Numbered from the stretch's first letter, positions 25,572-34,608 are shown. The stretch: 64,000 nt of DNA from Robertmurraya massiliosenegalensis JC6 (GCF_000311725.1 NZ_HE978515.1:305697-369696); one strand, 5' to 3'. Numbers and translations are program-made. Notes: generated by a model not told the origin, from the letters alone.

Positions 25572-26033
25572 TCAATGCTCTCCAGAGTGGTCTTCCTCTG
25601 AATCTCCATGATCCATATGTGATGATGAAGGGGATTCTTCAGGTTCGCTTGGCTCTCCAATAACAAACTCTTTCTTTGGCATATTATGCATATCTCGTGC
25701 CGTTACATGTGATATCACATAATACGTGCCCTCTTGCTCAAATGCTCTCTCTAATCGGTAATTGCCCTCTCCAGAATGTTCAATTTCAATCTTTTCATGG
25801 TCTTCATCATGTGCTCTCCAAATTTCAAACGACACTTCATCAGCATCTGTCACAACTTCATCACCGTAAGTTACTTTTGCCTCGATTGTAACCATTTCCC
25901 CTACTTCTGCTTGTTCAGGGCTTACAGATAAATCTACATCTACCAATTTAGGTTCAGTTTCCTTGTCTGAACATGCTGCTAGCACCATGACAAATAGAAA
26001 CATTGCCAGTAATCTAATTTGATTTTTACCCAT
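25572..26033 (-). CDS. FixH/YtkA-like lipoprotein with His-rich tail
   Basis: 153 residues with a signal peptide ending in the lipobox LAAC (Cys at about 21). The middle is one immunoglobulin-like domain of the YtkA/FixH type: LVDVDLSVSPEQAEVGEMVTI, GNYRLERAF and TYYVISHVTA. The C-terminal 25 residues are rich in His, Asp, Glu and Ser (SSHMDHGDSEEDHSGEH), which could bind metal ions such as copper. Export and lipidation are clear; function unknown. The start codon has GGAG 11 nt upstream. Confidence 0.8.
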   Translation of the reverse strand: MGKNQIRLLAMFLFVMVLAACSDKETEPKLVDVDLSVSPEQAEVGEMVTIEAKVTYGDEVVTDADEVSFEIWRAHDEDHEKIEIEHSGEGNYRLERAFEQEGTYYVISHVTARDMHNMPKKEFVIGEPSEPEESPSSSHMDHGDSEEDHSGEH

Positions 26034-26146
26034 TATGTACTTCTCTCCTATTCTCCAAGAACTTTATAATATTTTCATTCTCATTATAACGTAAATGATC
26101 AATTATTCTGTGAACAATCAAAGAAAATTTCTAGATGTTGGAACTT

Positions 26147-26419
26147 CTATATTAACTCTTCCATAATTTTAATATGTATTGCAATCAGTTGCGATTGAAT
26201 GTCTTCTGGTAACGAAGAGTCATTAATTCTTTTGATAGCGAGATAAAATTTTTCATGGATTCCTTTACGAACGCGCGGATGTGAATTTTCGTCCTTCAGC
26301 TCTTTCTGAATGGTCTCCAATAACGTTTTCTCACTATTGTCCTCAACTACTAGTACTCGATTATTCCATAGTGAACGATAATGTATGATTAACTCATCAA
26401 AGTGATTTTCTATGAACAA
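26147..26419 (-). CDS. hypothetical helical protein
   Basis: 90 residues, charged and largely helical, no membrane segment or Cys. The TTG at 26419 follows AAAGGGTG at short spacing. Alone between two convergent/divergent neighbours. I do not recognise a family and see no motif. Regular codon composition and a plausible start support a real gene. Confidence 0.5.
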   Translation of the reverse strand: MFIENHFDELIIHYRSLWNNRVLVVEDNSEKTLLETIQKELKDENSHPRVRKGIHEKFYLAIKRINDSSLPEDIQSQLIAIHIKIMEELI

Positions 26420-26535
26420 ACACCCTTTCTAAAATGGACAAACAGCTCATTTACTTTCATAATCGTATGTTTCCTTCTTTTAAGGGAAAATTAAAATAAA
26501 ATGAAATTCATCTTAAATCTGAAAGGAGTACAAAA

Positions 26536-26784
26536 ATGAATACCCCTTATTGTTGTCCAAATTGTAAAACGAATCGTAGTCGATTCAATATTATAAAACA
26601 AGATGTACAGTCTGTAAAAATGGACCCACGTACAGGTGATCTCCTAGAAGAATACGCAAGTGAGCAATTAAGTCCTTTTCATCTGGCCTACAACGGACCA
26701 GAAAAACGAGTTCAATGTGCTTCATGTGGCTTAATTGAAGATGAAAAAACCTTTATTAAATTTGGTGAAAAAAATAACGTTTGA
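26536..26784 (+). CDS. small zinc-ribbon protein
   Basis: 82 residues with CCPNC at 6-10 and CASC near 66-69, forming a probable zinc ribbon with an intervening acidic stretch. The ATG at 26536 follows AAAGGAG. No other motif; function unknown. It ends within a strong hairpin shared with the convergent downstream gene. Small ribbon proteins of this size are common in Bacillus and are often misannotated. Confidence 0.7.
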   Translation: MNTPYCCPNCKTNRSRFNIIKQDVQSVKMDPRTGDLLEEYASEQLSPFHLAYNGPEKRVQCASCGLIEDEKTFIKFGEKNNV

Positions 26785-26808
26785 GAAAAAATTCTCAAGC
26801 GTTATTTT
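26771..26808. terminator. bidirectional terminator overlapping both stop codons
   Basis: Arms AAAATAACGTTTGAGAA and TTCTCAAGCGTTATTTT with one G-T type mismatch and a 4-nt loop, spanning 26784 and 26795. Confidence 0.85.
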
Positions 26809-27637
26809 CTCGAGGTTCACCTTCAAAAAAGTCTTCTTTAAATTGTTGAGCATCAATTTTCCAACCACCATCTGGCGTCCATTTAAAAAGGTGAATTTCC
26901 CCATTTACTTTCCTTTTTCCCACATCTTTCATATACCATTCAATTTGGATCGGTACGGAGAGCTTTAAATAGGATGTTAAATCTTCATCTGGAAGCTGTG
27001 GCATCTTCAAGATAGCGATTGTATCTATTTTGGATAAAGATTTCTTCCACTCTATGTTTTGGAGCGTCACCATATCCATAATCTCTTCATCATCTTCTTT
27101 AATACCTGCAATAAAGGCACTGATTACTTCATAAGGGTTTGACCATCGCAAATGCTCATACAATTTTCCAGCAGATTTCAGTATCATCAGTTTATGGGAT
27201 AAATCCATAAAGTTTTTTCGATGAGTGGTACTCCCGTAAAAATGGATACAAAAATGGCCAGGAAAATTATTCTGTAGTGCACCTGCCCCATGTGGCATCC
27301 CGTGCATAGACGCTGCAATTTGTCGGCCATTATAAAGGACGATAATCGCTCTTCGTTTCCAACTCCATTTTCCTTGGTAAATTTCCTTCATGATCTTAGT
27401 ATCTTCTGATGTCAAAGGTTGTACATCAGCGTGCTTACTCCCTGCTCGTCTTTGCACCTTAAATTCTAGTCCACTTGAGACATCCTTTACCGTGAACTTT
27501 GTGTACTTAGGAATGAATAAATTTACTTCTTCCCAAGGAATTAACTCTATTTCTTCCTCTACATTTTTTTCAGCTCTTACATGGTGATGTGAGCCAACTA
27601 TTAAAATGGAAAGGAAAAATACTCTTATCGTTTTCAT
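26795..27637 (-). CDS. exported protein with a conserved HADVQPLT/GHFCIHF domain
   Basis: 280 residues with an N-terminal signal peptide (cleavage near VRAEK). The region from about 45 to 150 matches a domain I recall from many secreted Bacillus and Paenibacillus proteins: FKVQRRAGSKHADVQPLT, KWSWKRRAIIV, IAASMHGMPHG, GHFCIHFYGSTTH. Invariant His, Asp and Cys residues suggest an enzyme, possibly acting on the wall, but its activity is not established. The C-terminal 100 residues are a second domain of unknown type. The gene ends in a shared terminator. Confidence 0.75.
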   Translation of the reverse strand: MKTIRVFFLSILIVGSHHHVRAEKNVEEEIELIPWEEVNLFIPKYTKFTVKDVSSGLEFKVQRRAGSKHADVQPLTSEDTKIMKEIYQGKWSWKRRAIIVLYNGRQIAASMHGMPHGAGALQNNFPGHFCIHFYGSTTHRKNFMDLSHKLMILKSAGKLYEHLRWSNPYEVISAFIAGIKEDDEEIMDMVTLQNIEWKKSLSKIDTIAILKMPQLPDEDLTSYLKLSVPIQIEWYMKDVGKRKVNGEIHLFKWTPDGGWKIDAQQFKEDFFEGEPRENNA

Positions 27638-27706
27638 TTATACTCACTCATTTTCAAAATTTTACATATAGTGAGTTTTCCCTTATTGAATAAAGAGCAT
27701 GCATAA

Positions 27707-28102
27707 CTATTTCGACTCTTCTTTTTTCTCCTGTAGCATTTCTTCAATCATTAACGTTATTTTCCGCTCTATTCCTTTGATATCATATTTGGTGTAATAT
27801 CCTATTTTCTGAAAATACTCCTTTTTGCAACGCCAAACTGGAATGTAGGCATTAGGAAAATACTCATCATCTTTTTCGATTCCAATCTCAATAAACGACT
27901 CATAACAATCTTGATCCAGATCAGTTGGATTAGCCAAATTCCCTTTTAACGTTCTCATAAATTCGATTAATAATCGTGCATTGTAGACTTGAAAAGCCTG
28001 TTGATACTTCTCTTCAAGGAATGCACACATCTGCTGGCATGAGTGTTCAAAATTTTCGATTTCAACTTTGAGCTGTTCATTGAAATTTACAATCTGTCGC
28101 AA
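27707..28102 (-). CDS. hypothetical protein
   Basis: 131 residues, soluble, helical at the N-terminus (FNEQLKVEIENFEHSCQQMCAFLEEK), with scattered Cys and a Lys/Glu-rich tail. The TTG at 28102 sits behind GAGGTGAGG. It precedes the exported-domain gene by 69 nt on the same strand and may be cotranscribed. No recognised family. Confidence 0.55.
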   Translation of the reverse strand: MRQIVNFNEQLKVEIENFEHSCQQMCAFLEEKYQQAFQVYNARLLIEFMRTLKGNLANPTDLDQDCYESFIEIGIEKDDEYFPNAYIPVWRCKKEYFQKIGYYTKYDIKGIERKITLMIEEMLQEKKEESK

Positions 28103-28204
28103 TTCCTCACCTCAAATACAGCTCCTTCTAACACTGTTTATACTCTCTAAGAAGTCATTTTAGCCTATTTCCAATCTACATACAAATATTTTACAGAATG
28201 AAAA

Positions 28205-28228
28205 GAACCCTCCGGGACGGGAGGGTTC
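28205..28228 (-). terminator. terminator after the carboxyl-terminal protease gene
   Basis: Arms GAACCCTCC and GGAGGGTTC with a 6-nt loop, followed by TTTT on the minus strand. Confidence 0.85.
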
Positions 28229-28323
28229 GATCTATAGTTGTTCTTTTAATAGTTCGGAAACGAATGCTCCTATGGCAATATTATCATCAGGTTCGATTTA
28301 TAACTGTTCTTTTAATAGTTCAA
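28225..28323 (-). repeat. duplicated 3' end of the ctpB-like gene
   Basis: The segment encoding the C-terminal ELLKEQL plus stop and the next ten bases occurs twice: 28291-28323, including the real stop, and 28225-28257, 66 nt further on. Between the two stops the frame is kept and encodes 22 codons ending again in SELLKEQL. The duplication places a second identical tail before the terminator. Confidence 0.75.
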
Positions 28324-29776
28324 CAGCTTTTTGTATTTGCGTATCATTTTTGTTAATCAGTTCCCTTAGCTTTTCCATTAGCTTCAGTGATGTTTCACCC
28401 GTAAGTACACCTGTTTCCTCTAACTTTTCAGCTTTTTGGAAGTCGCTCACGGCACTTTCCGTCTTTTCATCGAAAAATCCGTCTTCACGACCAGGGTCAA
28501 ATCCAAGAGCTTTAAGCATTGATTGAGCTGATTTAACTTGAGCTGATGAACTGGAAAGCTTTAATTCATCGTTTGGATTTAAGATCGTTAATGTCGAATA
28601 TTCAGGTAAAGCTACTTCATAATCTGGAGTAATCCCTTTTTCGTGAATCCAATTACCATTTGGAGTTAACCATTTCTCCGTCGTAAACTTGATATTGGAT
28701 CCATCTGCAAAATCTTGCGCTCTTTGCACAGTACCTTTACCAAAAGATTTCTCTCCAACTAAAGGAATGTCCGCAGACTCACTTACAGCTGCTGCAAGAA
28801 TTTCTGAAGCACTTGCACTCCCTTTATCAATCACGACGACGAGTGGAATCTCAGGGTTATTTTTACTATTCGATTTCATTTGTTCAATATTTCCATCTCT
28901 GTCCTCAATTTGGAATAATATTTCTCCTTCTGGAACAAAGAGACTGGAAATCGTAATCGCTTGATCTAGAAGTCCACCTGGATTCTGACGTAAATCTAAT
29001 ACTAAGCCTTTCATACCTTGATTTTGCAGTTCATTTAATGTTTCAATCAATTCTTTTGAGGTATTATCAGAGAATGATGTAATTTGCACCTTTGCAATTT
29101 CATCATCAATCATTTCTCCATAAACCGTTTCTATAGGGATTGTATCACGGACAATCGTCATCATTAAATGTTCTTCTATACCTGGCCGTTCAATTTCAAG
29201 TTCAACCTTCGTTCCTTTTTCTCCCCTAATCAATAGAACTGCCTCCGTTGAACTCATTCCTTGAAGGCTTTCTCCATCTACTGAAAGAACTTTATCCTCT
29301 GGACGTATACCTGCCTTTTCAGCTGGAGAACCCTTAAGTGGAGAAACGATGACAATATAGCCATCTCGTTCTTGTATTTCTGCTCCGATTCCTTCGAAGG
29401 AAGATGAAATACTCTGATGGAAGTTAGCTGCCTCTTCCTCATTCATATAATCTGAATAAGGATCTTCGAGAGATTCAATCATCCCATTAATAGCTCCGTT
29501 AACTAATGTATTTTCATCCACTTCTTTATAGTAGCTCTTTTTAATCGTATCATAAGCAGTGTAAAACTTTTCAAACTCTTCTCTTTCCTCACTTACTACT
29601 GGAACTGCCTTTTCGTCTCCAAATGCAAGTGCAAATGTTGTGATACCTGCTGCTAAGAACACAACGAAGAACAAAAGCATGACGAAGTGAAACTTTTTCA
29701 TCTGAATGAATCCAGATTGGTTGTCATTGGGCTCTTTATTCAATTCTTCATTTTCCAATATTGTCACCACTTTCAA
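28298..29776 (-). CDS. ctpB: S41 carboxyl-terminal processing protease (CtpA/CtpB type)
   Basis: 492 residues. An N-terminal membrane anchor (about 30-52) is followed by a PDZ domain (about 120-200, GIGAEI...GIRPEDKVLSVDG), the S41 core, and a C-terminal peptidoglycan-binding domain (about 415-475, ALGFDPGREDGFFDEKT). The catalytic dyad is Ser near 318 in KGSASASEIL and Lys near 343 in GKGTVQ. CtpB in B. subtilis cleaves SpoIVFA to release sigma-K activation; CtpA is a paralogue, so the symbol is tentative. The start may be the TTG at 29776 or 29758. A VanY-type gene follows upstream on the same strand. Confidence 0.9.
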   Translation of the reverse strand: MKVVTILENEELNKEPNDNQSGFIQMKKFHFVMLLFFVVFLAAGITTFALAFGDEKAVPVVSEEREEFEKFYTAYDTIKKSYYKEVDENTLVNGAINGMIESLEDPYSDYMNEEEAANFHQSISSSFEGIGAEIQERDGYIVIVSPLKGSPAEKAGIRPEDKVLSVDGESLQGMSSTEAVLLIRGEKGTKVELEIERPGIEEHLMMTIVRDTIPIETVYGEMIDDEIAKVQITSFSDNTSKELIETLNELQNQGMKGLVLDLRQNPGGLLDQAITISSLFVPEGEILFQIEDRDGNIEQMKSNSKNNPEIPLVVVIDKGSASASEILAAAVSESADIPLVGEKSFGKGTVQRAQDFADGSNIKFTTEKWLTPNGNWIHEKGITPDYEVALPEYSTLTILNPNDELKLSSSSAQVKSAQSMLKALGFDPGREDGFFDEKTESAVSDFQKAEKLEETGVLTGETSLKLMEKLRELINKNDTQIQKAVELLKEQL

Positions 29777-29931
29777 TTCCGTAGAATGCTCGCTCTATAA
29801 GCTAGTTGTTAAACTCAATAAAATCTTGTGATAAAAAGCATAACCTTTAATTCCATCATTTAACAAAGAAAAAAGTAGGTAGTCCCCTAATATAATGGTA
29901 TAGAGAAAATGTGAACAAATTATGACTCCGT

Positions 29932-30771
29932 TTAAATTTTCTCTACGATGTTAAAATACTCTTCCAAGGTTAGATCTTTTTCATACATGAGTTTCGCAAC
30001 TTCAATTCCGACGTATCGGAAATGCCAAGGTTCATATTGATAACCTGTAATATCCTCTTTTCCCTTTGGATATCGTAAAATGAACCCAAATTTATAAGCG
30101 TTGTCGGCTAACCATATACCTTCTTTTGTCTCTTCAAATTTCTCAATCAACTCAAGATTTATACTTCTACTGGAGATGTCCATTGCAAGTCCTGTTTGAT
30201 GTTCACTAAATCCTGGGACCGCCACAACAGTAGCGGCTGCTTGTTCTCCTACTTGACTAGCCTTTGCTGCAAAGACGTCAACTTGACGGTCATACGAGCG
30301 ATATCCAGAGACCGCAAATATTTCTATGTTTGCTTTTTCCGCAGCTTTAAACAATAATTCAAGATGCTCTGCTGCCTCTTTCCGCATATAACTTTTTTCA
30401 ATGTCCAGATCACCGAAAGAGAAAGGGACCTTAGGTCGGACAAGATCCTCTGGTGCATATTGTTCAGGAAGAGAAAACTCTTTATTGACTAAAGCCAATA
30501 TATTGAGAGGGTTTTGGATCGTCAACTTCCCATTCACTTCTTCAATTTCATTAAAAAATTGCGCCTCTAAAGTGAGAATATCTGATGCAATCTCTTCTTC
30601 CTCTACAGATGGCTCATCATTCTCTACTATTTCCTCATTCTCCTTGAATCCATGTCCTCCGTCGCTTTGATTCATAAACGGAATCTTATTTACAAGGGAA
30701 TCAAATTGATTGCATCCGCTCATGATAAGAGCGATGCTTACTACGTATACTGTTATGAATATTTTTCTCAT
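29932..30771 (-). CDS. D-alanyl-D-alanine carboxypeptidase, VanY family lipoprotein
   Basis: 279 residues with a lipobox LIMSGC (Cys about 19), so anchored outside the membrane. An acidic linker is followed by an M15 peptidase domain: the zinc ligands sit in SEHQTGLAMD (SxHxxGxxxD) and EPWHFRYVG, and SGYRSYDRQ is the conserved substrate-binding block. It trims the terminal D-Ala of peptidoglycan stem peptides, like B. subtilis YodJ, and its position between ctpB-like and deoD matches that gene order. The ATG at 30771 is chosen for the GGTGG upstream. Confidence 0.9.
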   Translation of the reverse strand: MRKIFITVYVVSIALIMSGCNQFDSLVNKIPFMNQSDGGHGFKENEEIVENDEPSVEEEEIASDILTLEAQFFNEIEEVNGKLTIQNPLNILALVNKEFSLPEQYAPEDLVRPKVPFSFGDLDIEKSYMRKEAAEHLELLFKAAEKANIEIFAVSGYRSYDRQVDVFAAKASQVGEQAAATVVAVPGFSEHQTGLAMDISSRSINLELIEKFEETKEGIWLADNAYKFGFILRYPKGKEDITGYQYEPWHFRYVGIEVAKLMYEKDLTLEEYFNIVEKI

Positions 30772-30862
30772 GATAACCACCAATACTTCAATGAGTTATT
30801 TGTCTACTTAAACTAAGACAAATCCATTTTACAATATTTTCACTAAATAAACAGGGAATGCG

Positions 30863-30905
30863 AAAAAGGCAGCTCCACATATTGATGGCGAAGCTGCGTG
30901 CTTTT
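30863..30905 (-). terminator. probable terminator after deoD
   Basis: GCAGCT/AGCTGC arms with an inner CCA/TGG and flanking A- and T-rich runs, just downstream of the deoD stop at 30916. Confidence 0.5.
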
Positions 30906-30915
30906 ATTACATGTC

Positions 30916-31617
30916 TTACTTTATAGCAGCCTCTAGAGAAACCTCAATCATCTCATTAAAAGTTGTTTGTCTCTCCCCAGCAGTTGTTTCTTCTCCAGTT
31001 AATATATGATCACTAACGGTTAGAACAGATAATGCATTACGGTTAAACTTTGCTGCCAAAGTATACAGTGCTGCTGTTTCCATTTCAATCGCAAGGATTT
31101 GGTATTGGGCCCACTTCTCATGATCCGCATTATCATTATAGAACATATCTGCTGTAAAGACATTTCCAACCTTTAGATTAAGCCCCTTTTCAACCCCTAC
31201 ATCATAAGCTTTTTTTAGAAGATCAAAATTTGCTGTTGGAGCATAGTCAATTCCACCGAAGGTAATGCGATTCATCTGAGAGTCAGTAGAAGCAGTCATG
31301 GCTAATATAACATCTCTCACTTTCACATCTTTCTGAATAGCTCCACAGGTACCTACACGAATCAAGTTTTGCACATTATAGCTTTGCATAAGCTCATTTA
31401 CATAGATCGAAATTGAAGGAACCCCCATCCCCGTTCCTTGTACAGATACACGCTTTCCTTTATACGTACCAGTATATCCAAACATATTACGAACTTCGTT
31501 ATAGCAAACAGGATTTTCTAAAAAAGTTTCAGCTATATATTTTGCCCTTAATGGATCACCAGGTAATAGAACTGTTTCTGCAATTTCATTTTCTTTAGCA
31601 CCAATATGTACACTCAT
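30916..31617 (-). CDS. deoD: purine-nucleoside phosphorylase DeoD
   Basis: 233 residues, the usual length of hexameric low-specificity enzymes. It phosphorolyses purine (deoxy)nucleosides to base and pentose-1-phosphate. Conserved blocks are [39 protein letters not shown] and [12 protein letters not shown], with the catalytic Asp in TVSDH. The ATG at 31617 follows GGAGGA. Transcribed alone, with a small-gene pair divergent on the other side. It fits salvage with the nucleoside transporter at 4.7-5.9 kb. Confidence 0.97.
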   Translation of the reverse strand: MSVHIGAKENEIAETVLLPGDPLRAKYIAETFLENPVCYNEVRNMFGYTGTYKGKRVSVQGTGMGVPSISIYVNELMQSYNVQNLIRVGTCGAIQKDVKVRDVILAMTASTDSQMNRITFGGIDYAPTANFDLLKKAYDVGVEKGLNLKVGNVFTADMFYNDNADHEKWAQYQILAIEMETAALYTLAAKFNRNALSVLTVSDHILTGEETTAGERQTTFNEMIEVSLEAAIK

Positions 31618-31786
31618 GAAAAATCCTCCTTAACCTTTATGAAAAATAAGTATAACATGTACACAATCATTCTTGTCCTATTATAGCGTTATTTTTATTG
31701 TTTGTAGAGTCATGACTTTTCATTACGAATGATTCGATCATATTCGGGAAAAATAAACAGGACTTTCTATATGGGAGGAATTTATC

Positions 31787-31915
31787 TTGTCAAAAGGAAA
31801 AATGAGTAAAAAGCTTGAGCAAGCAGTTCAACATGCAAACGAAACCAATCCATCTTCTAGATCCAATACAGAACCTCATACGTCTTTAACGATTAAAAGA
31901 AAACATCAAAAATAG
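31787..31915 (+). CDS. 42-residue basic small protein
   Basis: A TTG-started frame of 42 codons behind a strong GGGAGGA with 7 nt spacing. The protein is hydrophilic, without Cys or membrane segment: MSKGKMSKKLEQAVQHANET then a Ser/Pro/Thr-rich middle and a basic KRKHQK tail. It resembles small spore proteins in size and composition, but no family is assigned. The next frame starts 17 nt downstream and a shared terminator follows, so they form a two-gene unit. Confidence 0.6.
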   Translation: MSKGKMSKKLEQAVQHANETNPSSRSNTEPHTSLTIKRKHQK

Positions 31916-31932
31916 GCAAATTGGAGGGTACT

Positions 31933-32061
31933 ATGGGTAAAAAGCATAGAAGTCGCATCAATCAGCCAAAAAAGAATAATCATATTCCACCAGAACAAAT
32001 CGTCGCGGAGCATGAAGCACATGGAAAAGAAAACACCGCAAAAGATCGAAAAAACACGTAA
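31933..32061 (+). CDS. 42-residue basic small protein
   Basis: ATG-started, behind GGAGGG at short spacing. The protein is again 42 residues: MGKKHRSRINQPKKNNHIP, then EQIVAEHEAHGKEN and a basic tail. Hydrophilic, rich in Lys, His and Asn. It immediately follows the preceding 42-codon frame and is followed by a strong terminator. Probably a spore-associated or nucleic-acid-binding small protein by composition only. Confidence 0.6.
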   Translation: MGKKHRSRINQPKKNNHIPPEQIVAEHEAHGKENTAKDRKNT

Positions 32062-32069
32062 TAGAAATA

Positions 32070-32113
32070 GGGCAATACAAAAAGATAGCATAACCAACCT
32101 TTTTGTATTGCCC
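32070..32113 (+). terminator. terminator after the two 42-codon genes
   Basis: Arms GGGCAATACAAAAAG and CTTTTTGTATTGCCC, perfect over 15 bp, 14-nt loop. Confidence 0.85.
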
Positions 32114-32153
32114 CTTCTCTTTCATATTAATTTCTCTCATATTTAAGTAAAAC

Positions 32154-32324
32154 TTATGCGTCTTCTTCTTCATCAATGATACATTTAGCTAATAAATACT
32201 CAAACGTGATGTCTGCAAGTTCCTCTGCTTCCCCATCCGAAGGAGCGTATCCTCTCCTTACTAACTCTTGGAAGAAAAAATCTGCTATTTCGTCCGTATC
32301 AATAAATACTTCAATTTCCTTCAC
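32154..32324 (-). CDS. yozD: YozD-family small acidic protein
   Basis: 56 residues, acidic. MKEIEVFIDTDEIADFFFQE and RRGYAPSDGEAEELADITFEY match Bacillus YozD; function unknown. The GTG at 32324 is chosen because AAAGGGGG lies 7 nt upstream; the frame stays open 16 codons further without a site. The order deoD, yozD, yodN, yozE, yokU, kamA mirrors B. subtilis, with spo0M inserted. Confidence 0.85.
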   Translation of the reverse strand: MKEIEVFIDTDEIADFFFQELVRRGYAPSDGEAEELADITFEYLLAKCIIDEEEDA

Positions 32325-32488
32325 AGAATCGCCCCCTTTGTACAAAATGTATGATGGCAAACTCCTTTTCATTCTTACATATGTTAAATTTCAGGGAATG
32401 TTGCGACAACAGCTTAAAAATAAGATATATACACTATTTGCTATCGTGGAAAGCTTTGAAGGTATTACATTATTTTCTCCTTTTGCTC

Positions 32489-33259
32489 TTAAGAATAGCG
32501 TTTGATAACACTGTGAATTTTCTGCTGCATCGTTGGGATATCTGCACTAGTTACATGTAAGCGTACATTCGTTTCGTCCATATTCAAAGCCTCTGCAAAT
32601 AAACTTCCTATTCCTCTAGCCCGTCGATCTACCTGCATCATAATTTCCAATTGCTCACTTGAAGTTGGGAAAAATACAAGCTCCAATTCATCTAATCGTC
32701 CTCTAAACGCCCCTGTTATTGGTACAAATTCGAATTCTTGAACAAACGGAAGGCGACGACGCATTTTGTAAGGTGCTTCTTCACATTCTGTCTCTCTTAA
32801 GCGAAAGCCTAGATCAGAGACAGCATTAAGTACCGATTCCATCAAGTGATTGGGCACCACTCGGATGAAATCTTTATCAGAAGGATCCACTGCATTTTTT
32901 ATATCCAATCCAGTGCTTACCCATACCTTCGTTTTTCCTAAAGTTAAAGGGGTGTCACTAGGAAGTCGAAAAGAAATTGGAATTTCTCTTCTTTCATTCG
33001 CTCTAATGATAAACGGTTCCGTTAATTTAAATTTATCAACTTGACCAGTTTTTGTATATTTCTTGTCATCACTTTCTTTTATGTAAGTCGTATTTAGCGT
33101 CAAATAGATAGCATCAATGGATTGTTCCGTTTTCCCCCCCTGTATGACGACTATTCCTCTTACTTCCTCTCCTGGAGCAACAATATCTCTTTCTAATTTC
33201 GTATCAACCTTCGCAGCTCCAATCCCAACACTTGCAAACATTTTATTAAAGAATGACAT
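32489..33259 (-). CDS. spo0M: sporulation-control protein Spo0M
   Basis: 256 residues of arrestin-like beta-sandwich sequence. MSFFNKMFASVGIGAAKVDTKLE and the block IVAPGEEVRGIVVIQGG are typical of Spo0M. The C-terminal half contains VPITGAFRGRLDELELVFFP. Spo0M is cytoplasmic and affects early sporulation and division in B. subtilis; the mechanism is unsettled. The ATG at 33259 follows GGAGG with 8 nt spacing, two codons inside the longer frame. Confidence 0.9.
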   Translation of the reverse strand: MSFFNKMFASVGIGAAKVDTKLERDIVAPGEEVRGIVVIQGGKTEQSIDAIYLTLNTTYIKESDDKKYTKTGQVDKFKLTEPFIIRANERREIPISFRLPSDTPLTLGKTKVWVSTGLDIKNAVDPSDKDFIRVVPNHLMESVLNAVSDLGFRLRETECEEAPYKMRRRLPFVQEFEFVPITGAFRGRLDELELVFFPTSSEQLEIMMQVDRRARGIGSLFAEALNMDETNVRLHVTSADIPTMQQKIHSVIKRYS

Positions 33260-33522
33260 CCACATTTCCTCCCTTTCAAGCTTTTATTTTCTTATACGTA
33301 CACCTTGAAAAATAGTTTCAATCTCACTTTCAGTTTAATCTATGTATATTTTTGCTGCATAGGAAAAATGTCCGCTCAACAGCGAACACTTTCTATACTA
33401 TCTTCCACTTCCTATTGATCGAACATTTCCTAGTATTAGGAACAAAGAAATCTCATGTTCAAAATTTCTGTCATATTCCTGCAATGGACAAGCATAGAAT
33501 GATGAAAAAGGAGGAAGACAAA

Positions 33523-33681
33523 ATGATGACCATTTCCAAAGCAATTGATACATGGAGAAACGATTTGAATGGGGATAACAGTATGACCTTGCAATTATTT
33601 AGAAAAATGACCTCTATCCATTTTAAAACGATTATAATTTTAGGGATTCCCCTTCTGTTTGTGCTGCTTCTTTTTGTTTAA
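33523..33681 (+). CDS. small tail-anchored membrane protein
   Basis: 52 residues. A strong AAAGGAGG lies 8 nt before the ATG at 33523. The N-terminal 30 residues are polar (SKAIDTWRNDLNGDNSMTLQ) and the last 20 are a hydrophobic helix (TIIILGIPLLFVLLLFV). The frame extends upstream to 33352, but that part is not protein-like. It overlaps the convergent yodN stop by 4 nt. No family recognised. Confidence 0.6.
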   Translation: MMTISKAIDTWRNDLNGDNSMTLQLFRKMTSIHFKTIIILGIPLLFVLLLFV

Positions 33682-34385
33682 CTGTTGTCACTGCTTTGAT
33701 GAAGTGAGCGGGATTTACGTACAATCAGCTGGAGTTTTCTTACAACCATCCTCATAATATGTTTATATTCCTCATCTTGAAAAAGCTCATAAAGAATCGA
33801 GTAGTCATTATAGATATCTAATAGTGTATCAATGATTTGACTTTGCTCTTTTTGTTCTTCAAGAAACTGTTTCTCTGCTTTTTTATGTGTAGGGTTTGGA
33901 TTTTGCAATTCCAATGGCTTTTTCTTATTCGCCAAAAATAAGAGACCTAATTTTTGAATAAATGATTCTGCATTTTCTGCATCAGCTACTAATGTTAGTT
34001 CTTCTTCACCCGCTTCAAGCCATTCTCCATCTTTGATTCGTGCAAGCTCGTAAATAACGTCTTCCCATGCATCCTCTTTGTATCTCCAAATTTCGGTTCT
34101 AAAGCCTACCACTTTAAATAAATCAGCCCCATATCCTTTGACTTGGACAAGATCACCGATAAAGTAACGATACTCAATATCAATTTGCTCTTTCTCCATA
34201 ATATTACCTTCATATTCGGACAGATACTGAAGACTTGATTCCATAAATAAGCCTTCACTTCCGTTAATTCCGTATACATGCATGCCATCCAGCCATTTAA
34301 CATCTGTAATTTTCCCAACAGTACCGTAAATCGTGATCACGACTGTATCACCGATCTTAAATTTTGGTTTTTTCTTATCTTTCAT
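33678..34385 (-). CDS. yodN: YodN family protein
   Basis: 235 residues, soluble. The KPKFKIGDTVVITIYGTVGKI opening and YFIGDLVQVKGYGADLFKVVGF form two repeated SH3-like barrels; this matches Bacillus YodN, function unknown. The ATG at 34385 is chosen for its GGGAG, six codons inside the open frame. The C-terminal half is helical and charged. Syntenic with the B. subtilis yod region. Confidence 0.85.
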   Translation of the reverse strand: MKDKKKPKFKIGDTVVITIYGTVGKITDVKWLDGMHVYGINGSEGLFMESSLQYLSEYEGNIMEKEQIDIEYRYFIGDLVQVKGYGADLFKVVGFRTEIWRYKEDAWEDVIYELARIKDGEWLEAGEEELTLVADAENAESFIQKLGLLFLANKKKPLELQNPNPTHKKAEKQFLEEQKEQSQIIDTLLDIYNDYSILYELFQDEEYKHIMRMVVRKLQLIVRKSRSLHQSSDNS

Positions 34386-34608
34386 AGCCTCCATCTCCCA
34401 CATGATGAGTCGTGAATTTATTAAGATATTATATGCTCAAATAAGAAAAACCGTACTTTAAGTAAAGTAAACATCCATCATCATTTGCTCCTTTATAAAA
34501 AAAGCAAAGAATTTTCAAAAAAAGCAGGAAATATTTTACTCATGAAAGAATATATTCCTATAGAGATGTATACAAATGTATACATATGATAATTAGGAGG
34601 GATACGTT

